Origin: Maridesulfovibrio bastinii DSM 16055
GTDB taxonomy: Bacteria; Desulfobacterota; Desulfovibrionia; Desulfovibrionales; Desulfovibrionaceae
Assembly (NCBI RefSeq): GCF_000429985.1
Contig: NZ_AUCX01000008.1
Span: forward strand, 176,881 to 240,880
Reading direction: 5' to 3'
DNA: 64,000 nt
This document shows positions 9,115 through 20,814 of this stretch, in pieces. The position numbers and the translations under genes are program-made. Positions within the stretch are counted from its first letter, which is position 1. Every line of letters begins with the position of its first letter. The notes under the pieces are model-generated. The model did not search any database. It saw only the letters and a list, made by a program, of their open reading frames with translations, and was not told where the DNA came from.

Positions 9115-10171
9115 AATCAAACACCTCATCTTCCAAAACGTTCACAACCAGATTAAGGAGAGCTTTTCTTACTTCGGCAGGATGATCCGGGTACCAGACA
9201 GGAGAGGCTATAACCAGCCCCCGGAAAACGATAAAGGGAGCCATAACTTCAAGAGCCTCCATGTCACCTGTGCGGCAGAAATATTCTTCCATGAAAGCCA
9301 GATATATTTTTTTAAAGTCAGGCGACAGTTCACTTTCACCGTAAAGACCAAACAAAAGGTAATTAACAGCCATTGTGCAGACATCCCCGGCAGCTTCACC
9401 CCATTCCCCGCGACTGCGATCAAGAACACTGAAGCCATTTTTGCCACCTATGAGGACATTCCAGGGATGAAAATCTCCATGCACAGCGCAAAGCCTGTGA
9501 GAATAATACTTCATCAACTTCCAGCGCCAGTCTATGAGTCTTTTTTCAAGCCGCTTAAAATCACTGCATGAAAAAAAATCCCAGTCATCAGGAAACGCTT
9601 CATCCACAATACCCATAATGCATTCACTGCTGCCGAGAAGCTCCCTTATCCTTCTTTTATATAAATGGGGGTCATCTTTTTTTTCACTGTGGACTTCTGC
9701 CAGCCAGCCCGCCATCTCTTTTGCTGTTTCAAGATCTTTATCCGTAATTCCGGATTTCATGATACGGTCAAGATCATGAAAATAGTCGTACCCTTCAAGC
9801 TTTTCATTCATTATAAAAAACTCTTCAGGTGAATTCATTGGCACCATCCGGCCTGCACGGTTGATATACCCAAGACCGACGGGTTTAACATGGCGTTTCA
9901 TTCTAGCGGATGTTTCGTATTGAAAAAGAAGGACAGAGGCCCTGTCCCAATAGAATTGATGGCCGAAATTATCGCCTTTCATTACAGAAAGCACGGCTTC
10001 ATTTTTCTGCCCGTTTATTTCATAAACAACAAGAAGAGGCTTTCCGTATCCGAAACTTTTCATCCCCTGCTTATCAAGTGAACCTATTTCACCATAATCA
10101 ACAAGTTTTGTTCCGGAACCGAAAGCCTCTTTCAGATATTCTTCAAGACGTTCAGGATTAATTTCGATCAT
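9086..10171 (-). CDS. Aminoglycoside-phosphotransferase-like (APH/ChoK) kinase
   Basis: A 361-residue protein of the protein-kinase-like APH superfamily, which phosphorylates hydroxyl groups of small molecules. The catalytic loop HGDFHPWNVLI and the metal-binding VLDRSRGEWGEAAGDV region (an Asp-Arg-Ser variant of the usual IDxxD) are present near residues 235-275. The start at 10171 has GGAGG five bases upstream. The gene overlaps the APS-kinase-like gene. Paired or fused P-loop kinase and APH-like kinase domains are known in several bacteria, but I cannot name the substrate. Antibiotic resistance is not implied. Confidence 0.65.
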   Translation of the reverse strand: MIEINPERLEEYLKEAFGSGTKLVDYGEIGSLDKQGMKSFGYGKPLLVVYEINGQKNEAVLSVMKGDNFGHQFYWDRASVLLFQYETSARMKRHVKPVGLGYINRAGRMVPMNSPEEFFIMNEKLEGYDYFHDLDRIMKSGITDKDLETAKEMAGWLAEVHSEKKDDPHLYKRRIRELLGSSECIMGIVDEAFPDDWDFFSCSDFKRLEKRLIDWRWKLMKYYSHRLCAVHGDFHPWNVLIGGKNGFSVLDRSRGEWGEAAGDVCTMAVNYLLFGLYGESELSPDFKKIYLAFMEEYFCRTGDMEALEVMAPFIVFRGLVIASPVWYPDHPAEVRKALLNLVVNVLEDEVFDYAGIEKYMR

Positions 10172-10262
10172 TATATCCTCCGGCATAACCATGTTTTGGT
10201 TTAGTTCCGGGGAATAACGATCATCGGATAAATCTACCCGAGATAATCGCAGGTATTTTTTC

Positions 10263-11198
10263 CTATTTTATTTCCCCGAAATTTTCCTTGTAGCGGGCCC
10301 AGAACTGATCTTCTGTGTAACTGTGTTCCTGTGTTCCAAGCTGCTCAACACAATAAACAGATGAAATTGCGCCGATATAGGCTGAATTTACAACTGATTT
10401 GCCCATAACCAGACCTTTAATGAGGCCTGCTCTGAAGGCATCACCGGCTCCGGTAGGGTCTTTAACTTCAGCAGCTTTGGCAGCCGGAACTTTTGTTTCA
10501 CCGTTCTTATCTACCACAACACAACCGTGTTCGCCCAGTGTTGTTATAATATATTCGCAGTAATCAAGCAGCTCATCACGACTTTTACCTGTAGACTTCA
10601 TTATCATCTCAAGTTCGTAGTCGTTAGTTACAAGAATCTTGCAGCCTTCAAGCATAGCAATCATCTCGTCACCGCTTAAAGCAGGAATATTCTGGCCGGG
10701 GTCAATTATGAAAGGAATTTTCTTCTCACGGTAAACATCAGGGAGATTCTTCATGTCATCAAGGTTACCGGGGGAAACTATCGCAAGAACGTTGCGGGGG
10801 TCCATGTGGGCAAAATTATATTCGCAGGCATACTTCATCGCTCCGGGGTTGAATCCGGTTATCTGGTTATCAGCATTGTCTGTTGTAATGTATGCTCCTG
10901 CAGTAAACTCATCATCCACAATTCTGATTCCGTTAAGCGGGATATCATGTCCCGTAAGCCATGATTCATAACCTTCAAAATCTTTACCGGCTGTTGCAAG
11001 AATAACAGGACGCTCACCAAGAAGAGCTACACTGTAACCGATATTTCCGGCTGTTCCTCCAAATCTTTCATCCAGTCCGTCAACCAGAAAGCAGACATTA
11101 AGGATGTGAATTTTCTCAGGAAGTATATGGTCGGCAAAACTACCGGGGAAGCTCATAATCCTGTCATAGGCCAAAGAACCGGAAACAAGAATCTGCAT
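10263..11198 (-). CDS. PfkB-family carbohydrate or nucleoside kinase
   Basis: A 311-residue ribokinase-fold kinase. It has the N-terminal GSLAYDRIMSFPG and the first signature region GGTAGNIGYSVALLGERP. PfkB signature 2, DPTGAGDAFRAGLIKGL, contains the catalytic Asp (GAGDAF). ADP/adenosine kinase-like features (GFNPGAMKYA, VTNDYELEMIM) suggest a nucleoside or sugar substrate; adenosine kinase-like proteins of this type are common in Desulfovibrio-like genomes. It has a strong AGGAG Shine-Dalgarno. Exact substrate unresolved. Confidence 0.85.
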   Translation of the reverse strand: MQILVSGSLAYDRIMSFPGSFADHILPEKIHILNVCFLVDGLDERFGGTAGNIGYSVALLGERPVILATAGKDFEGYESWLTGHDIPLNGIRIVDDEFTAGAYITTDNADNQITGFNPGAMKYACEYNFAHMDPRNVLAIVSPGNLDDMKNLPDVYREKKIPFIIDPGQNIPALSGDEMIAMLEGCKILVTNDYELEMIMKSTGKSRDELLDYCEYIITTLGEHGCVVVDKNGETKVPAAKAAEVKDPTGAGDAFRAGLIKGLVMGKSVVNSAYIGAISSVYCVEQLGTQEHSYTEDQFWARYKENFGEIK

Positions 11199-11300
11199 AG
11201 ATTAACTCCTTTATTATATCATATCGAATATTACAGCATTGAAGCCATTTTTACGGGACACTATGCATTCTGCACGCTTCATGTCAACAACATGAACTGA

Positions 11301-11615
11301 CTACTGTGTTTCCCTGCCTACCCACTCAAGGAAATCACTGTTGCCTCCACTGATATCAAATGCAACAATACAGGGGCATTCATAACTGTGAATCTCTTTA
11401 ACCGCAGCGGTGAGTTTTGGAACCAGTTCTTTTTTTGTTTTGGCAACCATGAGAACTTCATTTTCATTTCTAAGCTCTCCATCCCAGAAAAACATTGATT
11501 CTATAGAAGGTACCATATTGACGCAGGCAACAAGTCTCTGCTTCATCAACTCGGCACCTATGCTGCGGGCTTCTGCAATATCAGGTGCTGTTATATATAT
11601 TATGCTGATATCCAT
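11301..11615 (-). CDS. cutA: Divalent-cation tolerance protein CutA
   Basis: A 104-residue CutA1 protein, a trimeric ferredoxin-fold protein linked to divalent metal tolerance. Landmarks are YITAPDIAEARSIGAELMKQRLVACVNMVPSIESMFFWDG, ENEVLMVAKTKKELV and SYECPCIVAFDISGG, the last being the conserved HxYxxPxI-type block. Length and motif order are those of the family. It sits eight bases after the small cytochrome gene on the same strand. Confidence 0.9.
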   Translation of the reverse strand: MDISIIYITAPDIAEARSIGAELMKQRLVACVNMVPSIESMFFWDGELRNENEVLMVAKTKKELVPKLTAAVKEIHSYECPCIVAFDISGGNSDFLEWVGRETQ

Positions 11616-11623
11616 GGCTGTAC

Positions 11624-11911
11624 CTAATTACAGAAAGAACTTCCTTCAGGCTTGGCATTTGAAAGAGTTTTGCTGACTTCTGCAATTTCTGCGGCATTAA
11701 GGTCTGCGCCCATTTCAACCATGCGCTTAACATTTTGCGTCCAGCCGGCGAGATCCTTTTTACCAAGTTCACGACAGATTCTTTTCAGAGAATGACAACC
11801 GCTGCATTTGCTGGAAACAAGATTGCTGTCTGCTCCTGAGACAGCTGAAATTCCGAAAGTAAAAACGATAAGTAACAACGGCAGAATAATAACGGGAACA
11901 ACTTTTTTCAT
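11624..11911 (-). CDS. Small periplasmic monohaem c-type cytochrome-like protein
   Basis: A 95-residue protein with an N-terminal signal peptide (hydrophobic about 4-25, cleavage near VSG-AD). A single haem-binding CxxCH (CSGCHS) follows within a SKCSGCHSLKRICRELGKK stretch. A possible sixth ligand is Met in WTQNVKRMVEMGADL. This is the size and layout of small cytochrome c domains with the LGKKxxxxWxxxVxxM pattern seen in many sulfate reducers. A role in periplasmic electron transfer is inferred; the partner is unknown. Confidence 0.7.
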   Translation of the reverse strand: MKKVVPVIILPLLLIVFTFGISAVSGADSNLVSSKCSGCHSLKRICRELGKKDLAGWTQNVKRMVEMGADLNAAEIAEVSKTLSNAKPEGSSFCN

Positions 11912-12056
11912 ACTTAATCTCCTTGAATTTATAATTCTAAAAACACATATATTGTATTGCCGCTAAAAATTAAACCGTTTAATGAAGTAAAACTCAAACT
12001 TGTAAGGGATAAACATTAATGATAGCGCAAAGCCGAAACTTAGTGCGGAGTTGATC

Positions 12057-14489
<2,433 letters not shown>

Positions 14490-14500
14490 TAGGATTTAAA

Positions 14501-15850
14501 CTATGAGATAGGCCCCAGAGTCTCTTCCATAAGTTTTCCGCAATCTTTCAGGGTAAGATCTTTACCACTGCCCATTATGGCAGTTTTGATATCTTTGATA
14601 ATACCGTTCACAAAATCCATTTCAGGTGATTTTATATTAGCGGCCACGCCTCCTCCGTATGAGGACAGAGAACCAAGAAGATAAGTTACCGTGATTCTTT
14701 CCGGAGTGACGGCAAAAGCATAGACATTGTTCTCAAGATCATTCCCTGAAACAAGAATTCCCTCATCCACCAGCATCTCAAAAAGCGTAGTGATAAAACT
14801 CACAGGGATACCCATCTTTTCCGAAAGCTCTTCAACTGAGTACGGAGGTTCAGCCTTCTCAAAGCGTCTGCTCATAACGGACAAAGCTAAAAGAGAAAAT
14901 TTCTGTAAATCCTCAATACTTGAGGCGGATACAAGACGGCTTTGCCTGAAAGTCACAACATTTTGAACCCCATAGGCAATTTCAGCTCCAAGAAGAACAA
15001 TGATCCAGCTTATATATAACCAGAGCAGAAAAAGAGGGAGCTGGGCAAAACTTCCATAGATAGCATTATATTTGCTGACACCAATCTGCCAGTTTATATA
15101 GGCCCACTGGGCTGTCTGCCAGATGGTTCCAGCGACTATACCGCCGATAAGAGCTGCCGATATCCTGACTTTGGTATTCGGCATAAAAGCATAAATAAAA
15201 GTGAAAGCTATCCAGATGGTCAGAAACGGAGCCAGATATATCAAACCTGATTCCAGAACACTCATTCCATAAATAGTCTCAATTTTGCTGACTACGACCT
15301 GCTGCTTCACCGTTACTGAAATACTGGTAGCTAAAATAACAGCCACCGGGCAGATAAGTGTAACCGAGAAAAAATCAGTAAATTTTCTCCAGAATGTTCT
15401 GCCCTTTTTTACCTTCCAGATAAGATTGAAAGCCTTTTCAATGGCCCCGACTGTGGATAAGACGGTGAAAAGCAGAGTTCCCATACCTATCCAGCCGAGA
15501 GTTTTTACATTCGTATTGTTGATATACTCTAAAATTCGAAGAACAACCTCTTCTCTGCCTGCGCTTATTTTAAGGAGGATGTCATGAATAAATTGCGAGT
15601 CCTGAGCTCCCATACCCTTTGCAATGGAAAATGCTACTGCGAGGAAAGGAACAATTGAGAGCATGGTGGTAAAAGTGAGAGCAGATGCCCGGATCATGCA
15701 TTGATCATTTAAAAATCCATGCAGAACAAGATAGCCTATACGAAGGATTTTATTAATGATCCTAACGAGAAAAAAATCCTCAGACTGGCTGGAATCCCAC
15801 AAATCTTTATGAAAATATTCTTTGAATTTCACAGATAAAGATGAACCCAC
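14501..15850 (-). CDS. YihY/BrkB family inner-membrane protein
   Basis: A 449-residue protein of the YihY/virulence factor BrkB family (UPF0761), once called ribonuclease BN by mistake. The N-terminal about 300 residues hold the six-helix region with ASALTFTTMLSIVPFLAVAFSI, GWIGMGTLLFTVLSTVGAIEKAFNLIWKV, and YGSFAQLPLFLLWLYISWIIVLLGAEIAY. The C-terminal about 130 residues are soluble and contain a winged-helix-like part (YSVEELSEKMGIPVSFITTLFEMLVDEGILV), common in the longer members. The function is unknown; a transport role is inferred from the membrane core. Confidence 0.85.
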   Translation of the reverse strand: MGSSLSVKFKEYFHKDLWDSSQSEDFFLVRIINKILRIGYLVLHGFLNDQCMIRASALTFTTMLSIVPFLAVAFSIAKGMGAQDSQFIHDILLKISAGREEVVLRILEYINNTNVKTLGWIGMGTLLFTVLSTVGAIEKAFNLIWKVKKGRTFWRKFTDFFSVTLICPVAVILATSISVTVKQQVVVSKIETIYGMSVLESGLIYLAPFLTIWIAFTFIYAFMPNTKVRISAALIGGIVAGTIWQTAQWAYINWQIGVSKYNAIYGSFAQLPLFLLWLYISWIIVLLGAEIAYGVQNVVTFRQSRLVSASSIEDLQKFSLLALSVMSRRFEKAEPPYSVEELSEKMGIPVSFITTLFEMLVDEGILVSGNDLENNVYAFAVTPERITVTYLLGSLSSYGGGVAANIKSPEMDFVNGIIKDIKTAIMGSGKDLTLKDCGKLMEETLGPIS

Positions 15851-15930
15851 GGCAAAGCACCTCTCACTCTTATTTATTAACTAAGCAAATACATTCTGAG
15901 GTCTAAGTATGCAAGCAATCCGTGTTATTT

Positions 15931-18900
15931 TTAAAAAAGAGCATCCTTCAAAAAGTTGAACGACCGTCCCGGAAGTCCTAAAATATCTTCAAATACATTG
16001 TCCCAGCGCATCAGCCCTTTGACTTCCACATGAGGCTTGCTCAGCTTTCCTGTAATATCGACATCTACCCCTGAAATAGCTGAAACAATAGTATTCAGAA
16101 GCTTAAGGTATAAATCCGGGATACTTAATACATCAACCTTAAGCCTTACTGAAATATTATCATCAGGGATATTAAAACCACCCTTTGCAGTGGCTGTAAT
16201 AAATCTTGTTTTTAACAGGAAATCACGAATACTGAATCGGCCTTCATCAACGCCTTCAATTGTACCTCTAGCCAGTGAAAATTTGGTCGACTTGATTTTA
16301 TTCTCGGATTTTTCATCGGCAGATTTTAATTTGTAAGCACCATCCTTGATATTAAAGACCAAATTACCATTGAGGGTATCTACAAAATCTCTATTAGCAG
16401 AAGAACGGCCTGTTAGATCAATCTTAGCATTAGTCAATCCTTGAACATAATCACGCCCGACAAATTCTTTGAAAAAAGGCCCTGCCTGAAATTTTTGCCC
16501 GATAAGATTCAGAGCTACACCCACGACCCCTTTTTTAAGTCCTATAGAAAGTTTTCCGCCAAGATCGCCTTCATGAAATTTAGATTTAATATCTGAGATT
16601 GAAATCAGGGCATCCTTCATACTTACATGGGCTGTTATATCTTCCGCTGAAATGTCAAATATACTAAAAGCTTCACAGGAAACATATCCGTCTGCCCTGA
16701 TAGAACTTAAAAATTTATCAGGAAACTTCCATTCAGGTATTTTTTCAGAAGCTGTGGAATTTTGTGCTGCGGCCCCAGAGTCAGCTTCCTCATCAGGCGG
16801 CATGAACCGATCAACATTCACATTGTCCGCGGTGAGCTTAAAGCTGAAATCAGGCTTGGTATAATCTTTAAAATCAACCAGACCGAAGGCTGTAGAATTA
16901 TCAAGAGTGAAACGATCTATATCCAGATGAAGGGCTTTGCCGTTCAGCTTGAACGCTGAATGAACTTCAACGGAATCAAAAGCATCATCACTTTGAGTTT
17001 CCGGTTTATCTATTTCAAATAACTCATAAATATTACGACATGGAACTTTTGCTATGGTAATTTTACCGTCAGCTTTAAGTTCATTATCAAAATCTGATAA
17101 AACAGAATCTATGCCGACAGAAACTCCATTGCTGCTTAAAACAGTATTACGGAGTTTAATTTTTTTATTTTCTGAAGAATATCCGAGCAGTCCTTGGATA
17201 GTTACCGGCTTTTTAAGAACTGGAATGCCTTCCCCGGAAGCTGAAACTTTAAAATCAGCATCATTAAAATCCATAAGAAAATTATTTTTACGATAGGCAT
17301 AATAAACATCACCCTTGAAAAAACCGGACAAATCTACATGTGGTTCATCACCTGCCAGTTTGAAATCAACACTCAGATTTTTTCCCTTAAAGCCGCTCCT
17401 AGTTTTATTTTTTGCCAGACCCTTAATAGAAGAAATGACTTCAGCCTGCTTTATCGAAATATTTTTATACTCGTTAGGCGCAACCTCATCCGAGAGCAGA
17501 ATACGAACATTCTTAAAAACAGATTTCACGCTTGAACGAAAATTTTTACTTAATTCGGAGATTGTCTTCCCATTTGAAGTAAGACTGACTTTTTCTGCTT
17601 CTCCTAAGCCGGACAAAAATTTAACTTCACTCTCATCTTTATTGAGGCTCGTTAATGAAAAAGGTGAAATGCTACCATGCCCTTCAAGAATCATCTGATC
17701 TGATTTTTCACTTTCCATCATCAATTTTGAATTCATGGAAAACAGTCCATCATAAAACTTTCCGGAGCCGACACGGACATCAAGCACAACAGGTCCGGGA
17801 GAGACTTTGATTGCAACCTTGTGCAAGTTAAAACCGCCGTCAATGATATGCCCAATGCCCAATTGTCCTTTGCACGGAATCATTCGCACATAATGAGCAA
17901 TGCTGTCGTTATATATTTTTTTATTCTCAGCAGGGATGGTCGCTTCACTTTTAGCTGAACCTGAATCCGAAACGGCAAAAAACAAAGGTTTATATTTATC
18001 AACTTTTAAATAATCAGCATCAAGGTTGAATTCACACCATGGGTCTGAAAAATCCTTCAAATAAAAATGGCCGGTACAGTGTGTTTCATCAAGATTGAGA
18101 TTTATATCATTAAACTGTGCACCTGATTTGGAGACATTGAATCTGCACGACAAATTTGCACTGGAAAGGACACTATCATCTACTTCAGGGAGTTTATGAG
18201 CAAAATACCTGTTAAAATAAATACGGGGATCAAATTTAGTCGATTTAAGTGTTCCTTCGATCACAGGCTGGCTATACAAACTGCGTCCTGTTCCTGAACC
18301 GGAAAGGGTTACGGCATTCCCTCGAACAACCAGACCATTGATATTCACACTTCCTTCAATCGGATCAAAGTCAAGCCTTGCTGTGGCTTGAAGAGTATTG
18401 TTACGTCCGAAAAGAACGGCACTATCAGCCTCGGCATAAATAGACGTATCTGAAAATTGGATCTTCTTTTTATCCACAGAAAAAGCAGCAAGACCTTTAA
18501 GGTGGGCCTGAGCGTTAATTCCGAATAAGACAGTCTGAAAATCTGCTGAAATATCAAAAGCTACCGGCTGATGCCTGCCAACAGGTCCTGTCCGTATATC
18601 AATACCGGATAATTCAAATTCAGTATTATGTGTGCTATCTTTATATACGCAGGTAGCATTATCCACAGTGATACCCGGTATTGAGACTGAGTTTATAAAA
18701 AATCCATCATGATCGGCATTATTTATGCCGGAAGTATTTTGTTCAGTATTTGAACTCCCTGAAAACGTAGGAAAATTAAAATTGCCGTCAGAATTTCTGG
18801 TAATATGTATTACAGGATTTTTTAGCTCAATAGTATCAAAATTAAGATCTCCTCCCAGCAATGGAAGAAGTTTGACTCCCATATTTATTTCACCAACAGA

Positions 18901-19158
18901 AATCTGTTCACTGGTACCGTTTTTGTCACTGAAAACCCGAACAGGGCCGCTTTTTAAACCAAGCCAAGGATAAAATCTAAGATCAAGATTTTCTTCAATA
19001 ACCACCCTGCGATCAAGAGTTCTGCTTAAATAATCTTCAAGAGTTAATCTGGATGCTCCGGACTCAAGAAAATAAACACCTCCTATGATTGCACACAGGA
19101 GGAGAATATCCACGAGCAGAAATAATATCCAAAAAATTTTCTTGAGTTTAAGAGCCAA
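15931..19158 (-). CDS. AsmA-family large envelope protein
   Basis: A 1075-residue protein with one N-terminal membrane helix (about 8-30) followed by a long beta-rich periplasmic region. The N-terminal AsmA hallmark is LEDYLSRTLDRRVVIEENLDLRFYPWLGLKSGPVRV. The C-terminal AsmA_2-like region contains the LTGRSSANRDFVDTLNGNLVFNIKDGAYK pattern and ends with VDVDITGKLSKPHVEVKGL. AsmA-like proteins form a hydrophobic groove bridging the membranes and help to carry phospholipid to the outer membrane, which fits the envelope genes elsewhere in the window. It is among the longer family members. Confidence 0.88.
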   Translation of the reverse strand: MALKLKKIFWILFLLVDILLLCAIIGGVYFLESGASRLTLEDYLSRTLDRRVVIEENLDLRFYPWLGLKSGPVRVFSDKNGTSEQISVGEINMGVKLLPLLGGDLNFDTIELKNPVIHITRNSDGNFNFPTFSGSSNTEQNTSGINNADHDGFFINSVSIPGITVDNATCVYKDSTHNTEFELSGIDIRTGPVGRHQPVAFDISADFQTVLFGINAQAHLKGLAAFSVDKKKIQFSDTSIYAEADSAVLFGRNNTLQATARLDFDPIEGSVNINGLVVRGNAVTLSGSGTGRSLYSQPVIEGTLKSTKFDPRIYFNRYFAHKLPEVDDSVLSSANLSCRFNVSKSGAQFNDINLNLDETHCTGHFYLKDFSDPWCEFNLDADYLKVDKYKPLFFAVSDSGSAKSEATIPAENKKIYNDSIAHYVRMIPCKGQLGIGHIIDGGFNLHKVAIKVSPGPVVLDVRVGSGKFYDGLFSMNSKLMMESEKSDQMILEGHGSISPFSLTSLNKDESEVKFLSGLGEAEKVSLTSNGKTISELSKNFRSSVKSVFKNVRILLSDEVAPNEYKNISIKQAEVISSIKGLAKNKTRSGFKGKNLSVDFKLAGDEPHVDLSGFFKGDVYYAYRKNNFLMDFNDADFKVSASGEGIPVLKKPVTIQGLLGYSSENKKIKLRNTVLSSNGVSVGIDSVLSDFDNELKADGKITIAKVPCRNIYELFEIDKPETQSDDAFDSVEVHSAFKLNGKALHLDIDRFTLDNSTAFGLVDFKDYTKPDFSFKLTADNVNVDRFMPPDEEADSGAAAQNSTASEKIPEWKFPDKFLSSIRADGYVSCEAFSIFDISAEDITAHVSMKDALISISDIKSKFHEGDLGGKLSIGLKKGVVGVALNLIGQKFQAGPFFKEFVGRDYVQGLTNAKIDLTGRSSANRDFVDTLNGNLVFNIKDGAYKLKSADEKSENKIKSTKFSLARGTIEGVDEGRFSIRDFLLKTRFITATAKGGFNIPDDNISVRLKVDVLSIPDLYLKLLNTIVSAISGVDVDITGKLSKPHVEVKGLMRWDNVFEDILGLPGRSFNFLKDALF

Positions 19159-19275
19159 TTACATCACCGGGACCTGCATAATCACAGGCACTTTTAAGGA
19201 AAGGACAATGTTATATATAATGATTCAATCCCAACGATAAGTAAAGCAGGCCAAAACAGGTCCCACCGGCAGCAG

Positions 19276-20127
19276 TTAATTTTCTTTGCAAAACAATGAT
19301 GTTCTTATGGGATGCCCGGTGATCTCAGCAACAACAGGACATTTTACTTTGAAAGCATAGTAAACACCGGGGACTGATCCCCATAATGCTTCAAAATTCC
19401 CCTGCCCCTTACTAAGGATAACTCCGGCTTTTTCAAAGCGTTTAACAAATTCATCAGTGCAGACGGGCAGAACTGTGCCGGGAGTATCCACTCCGCTGGT
19501 TATGACTTCACATATATCCATCATACCAACAAGTTTTGCATCTTCAAAAGTTGCGTCATTTAAAATATGAGAACCTCTGACCACATAGGTGACTTCCACA
19601 CCCTTCTCTTTCAATAAGCCGACCAGAATAGTATCAAGACCAATCTCACCGGCATTATCCCCGAGTATCATCAGCTTTCCTGAATTAAAAACCTTATCCA
19701 GAAATTCCTGATACAACTCCCGGTCAATTCCCTTTTCCATCTGGTCCAGCTCGTCTTCCCAATTAAAATTACCGGCAACACTGCTGTCCATGTAATTCCC
19801 CAGAATTGAAATCCCCATTGCTGCCAGAAGGACGTCGTCACTTTGCAGAACCCGTTCCCTGACTTCAGGTAAAAGCTCCAGAACTCTAGCGTTGGCTTCA
19901 TCCTTGTAGTCTTTAAAAATATCAATTCCCCCGATTAGGGATGATGTTTCCCTGAAAAAACGACCAACCAGCTCCGGGGGTGAATTTGTTAAATCCGCTT
20001 CTGCAAATCCTTTGGCCCACGCCTTTAGAACTTTCTCATGGATATCAACTTCACCGGGGCATGCGGTACGGACTCCACGCAAAGTCATATTCAAAAAACA
20101 TGGTAAACATTCGAGGTGGGTTTTCAC
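19276..20127 (-). CDS. DUF89 / ARMT1-like metal-dependent protein
   Basis: A 283-residue DUF89 protein. N-terminal KTHLECLPCFLNMTLR provides the CxxC seen in prokaryotic members. The metal-site motifs are LMILGDNAGEIGLDTIL, VVRGSHILNDATFEDA and VILSKGQGNFEALWG. DUF89 proteins have been linked to phosphatase or damage-control activity on phosphometabolites. I place the start at GTG 20127, which has AAGGA seven bases upstream and yields the family N-terminus; the longer frame to 20178 adds residues unlike the family. It is divergent from the sigma-54-type operon. Confidence 0.85.
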   Translation of the reverse strand: MKTHLECLPCFLNMTLRGVRTACPGEVDIHEKVLKAWAKGFAEADLTNSPPELVGRFFRETSSLIGGIDIFKDYKDEANARVLELLPEVRERVLQSDDVLLAAMGISILGNYMDSSVAGNFNWEDELDQMEKGIDRELYQEFLDKVFNSGKLMILGDNAGEIGLDTILVGLLKEKGVEVTYVVRGSHILNDATFEDAKLVGMMDICEVITSGVDTPGTVLPVCTDEFVKRFEKAGVILSKGQGNFEALWGSVPGVYYAFKVKCPVVAEITGHPIRTSLFCKEN

Positions 20128-20265
20128 AGTAAATCCTTTGCAATATTTTAAAAGACTTATTTTTAGCCCGCTATTCAAAAAAACGGGATTATTTTTAGCC
20201 TTTGCTGGTTTTATCTAATAAGTAAAAATTTAATTATTGCTTATTTTTTAGCATGTTACACTTGG

Positions 20266-20281
20266 AGGCACATCTTTTGCT
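20266..20281 (+). promoter_or_regulatory. Sigma-54 (-24/-12) promoter for the MinD/ferredoxin operon
   Basis: The sequence aGGCACATCTTTTGCT matches the sigma-54 consensus TGGCACn5TTGCW at all but the first base. Its GG (20267-20268) and GC (20279-20280) are separated by exactly 10 bases. Transcription would start about 12 bases downstream, leaving a leader of about 70 bases before the DUF5320 gene. An AT-rich stretch upstream could host an activator site, but I could not define one. Confidence 0.75.
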
Positions 20282-20363
20282 ATGTTTAATTCAAGAAATT
20301 AGCCAACCGGCATGAATACTAATGTCCGTGAAGCCTCAATAATAAAAAACGAGGAGTATAACA

Positions 20364-20666
20364 ATGACAGGATTCAACGGTAATCAAAATAACGGCAGAG
20401 GAATGGGACCATGCGGAGCCGGAATGGCCAACCGCAGAAACGGATCCGGTATGGGACGTGGTGGCAATTCCGGAATGGGACGTTGTATGAGGCCCGGTTC
20501 CGGACGTGGAATGGGCATGGGTGCAGGTATGGGACGTGGCATGGGTATGGGCTTCCAGTCTGCCAATGCAGCAAACTATACCAACACTGAAGAAGAACAG
20601 CTGAAGAACAGAATTGCTGATCTTGAAGCAGAAATTGCCGAATTAAAAAATAATAGCAACAAATAA
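20364..20666 (+). CDS. Gly/Met-rich DUF5320-like small protein
   Basis: A 100-residue protein. Its first 65 residues are a low-complexity Gly/Met/Arg-rich tract (repeats of GMGRG and GMGMG), with two cysteines. It ends in a short Glu-rich amphipathic helix, EEQLKNRIADLEAEIAELK, that would form a coiled coil. This composition and size match DUF5320 proteins found beside MinD/ferredoxin ATPases and NifX-like proteins in anaerobes. The Met-rich part could bind a soft metal (inference). It has a strong GAGGAG Shine-Dalgarno and is the first gene behind the sigma-54 promoter. Confidence 0.8.
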   Translation: MTGFNGNQNNGRGMGPCGAGMANRRNGSGMGRGGNSGMGRCMRPGSGRGMGMGAGMGRGMGMGFQSANAANYTNTEEEQLKNRIADLEAEIAELKNNSNK

Positions 20667-20814
20667 TACAGTACAAAAATAACTGAATAGGACAGGCTGC
20701 TACAGTTTTCATCCATAAAAAATTCACGGTCGGAATTATGCCGGACATGCAGATGATTACAAGTGGCAGCCTTAAGCAATTGTAACAATAATTCACACAA
20801 GCGGGATGAATTTC

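Noticed and set aside
20384..20566. Pro/Met-rich minus-strand frame opposite the DUF5320 gene
   Set aside because: It is the complement of a low-complexity Gly/Met tract; no ribosome site.
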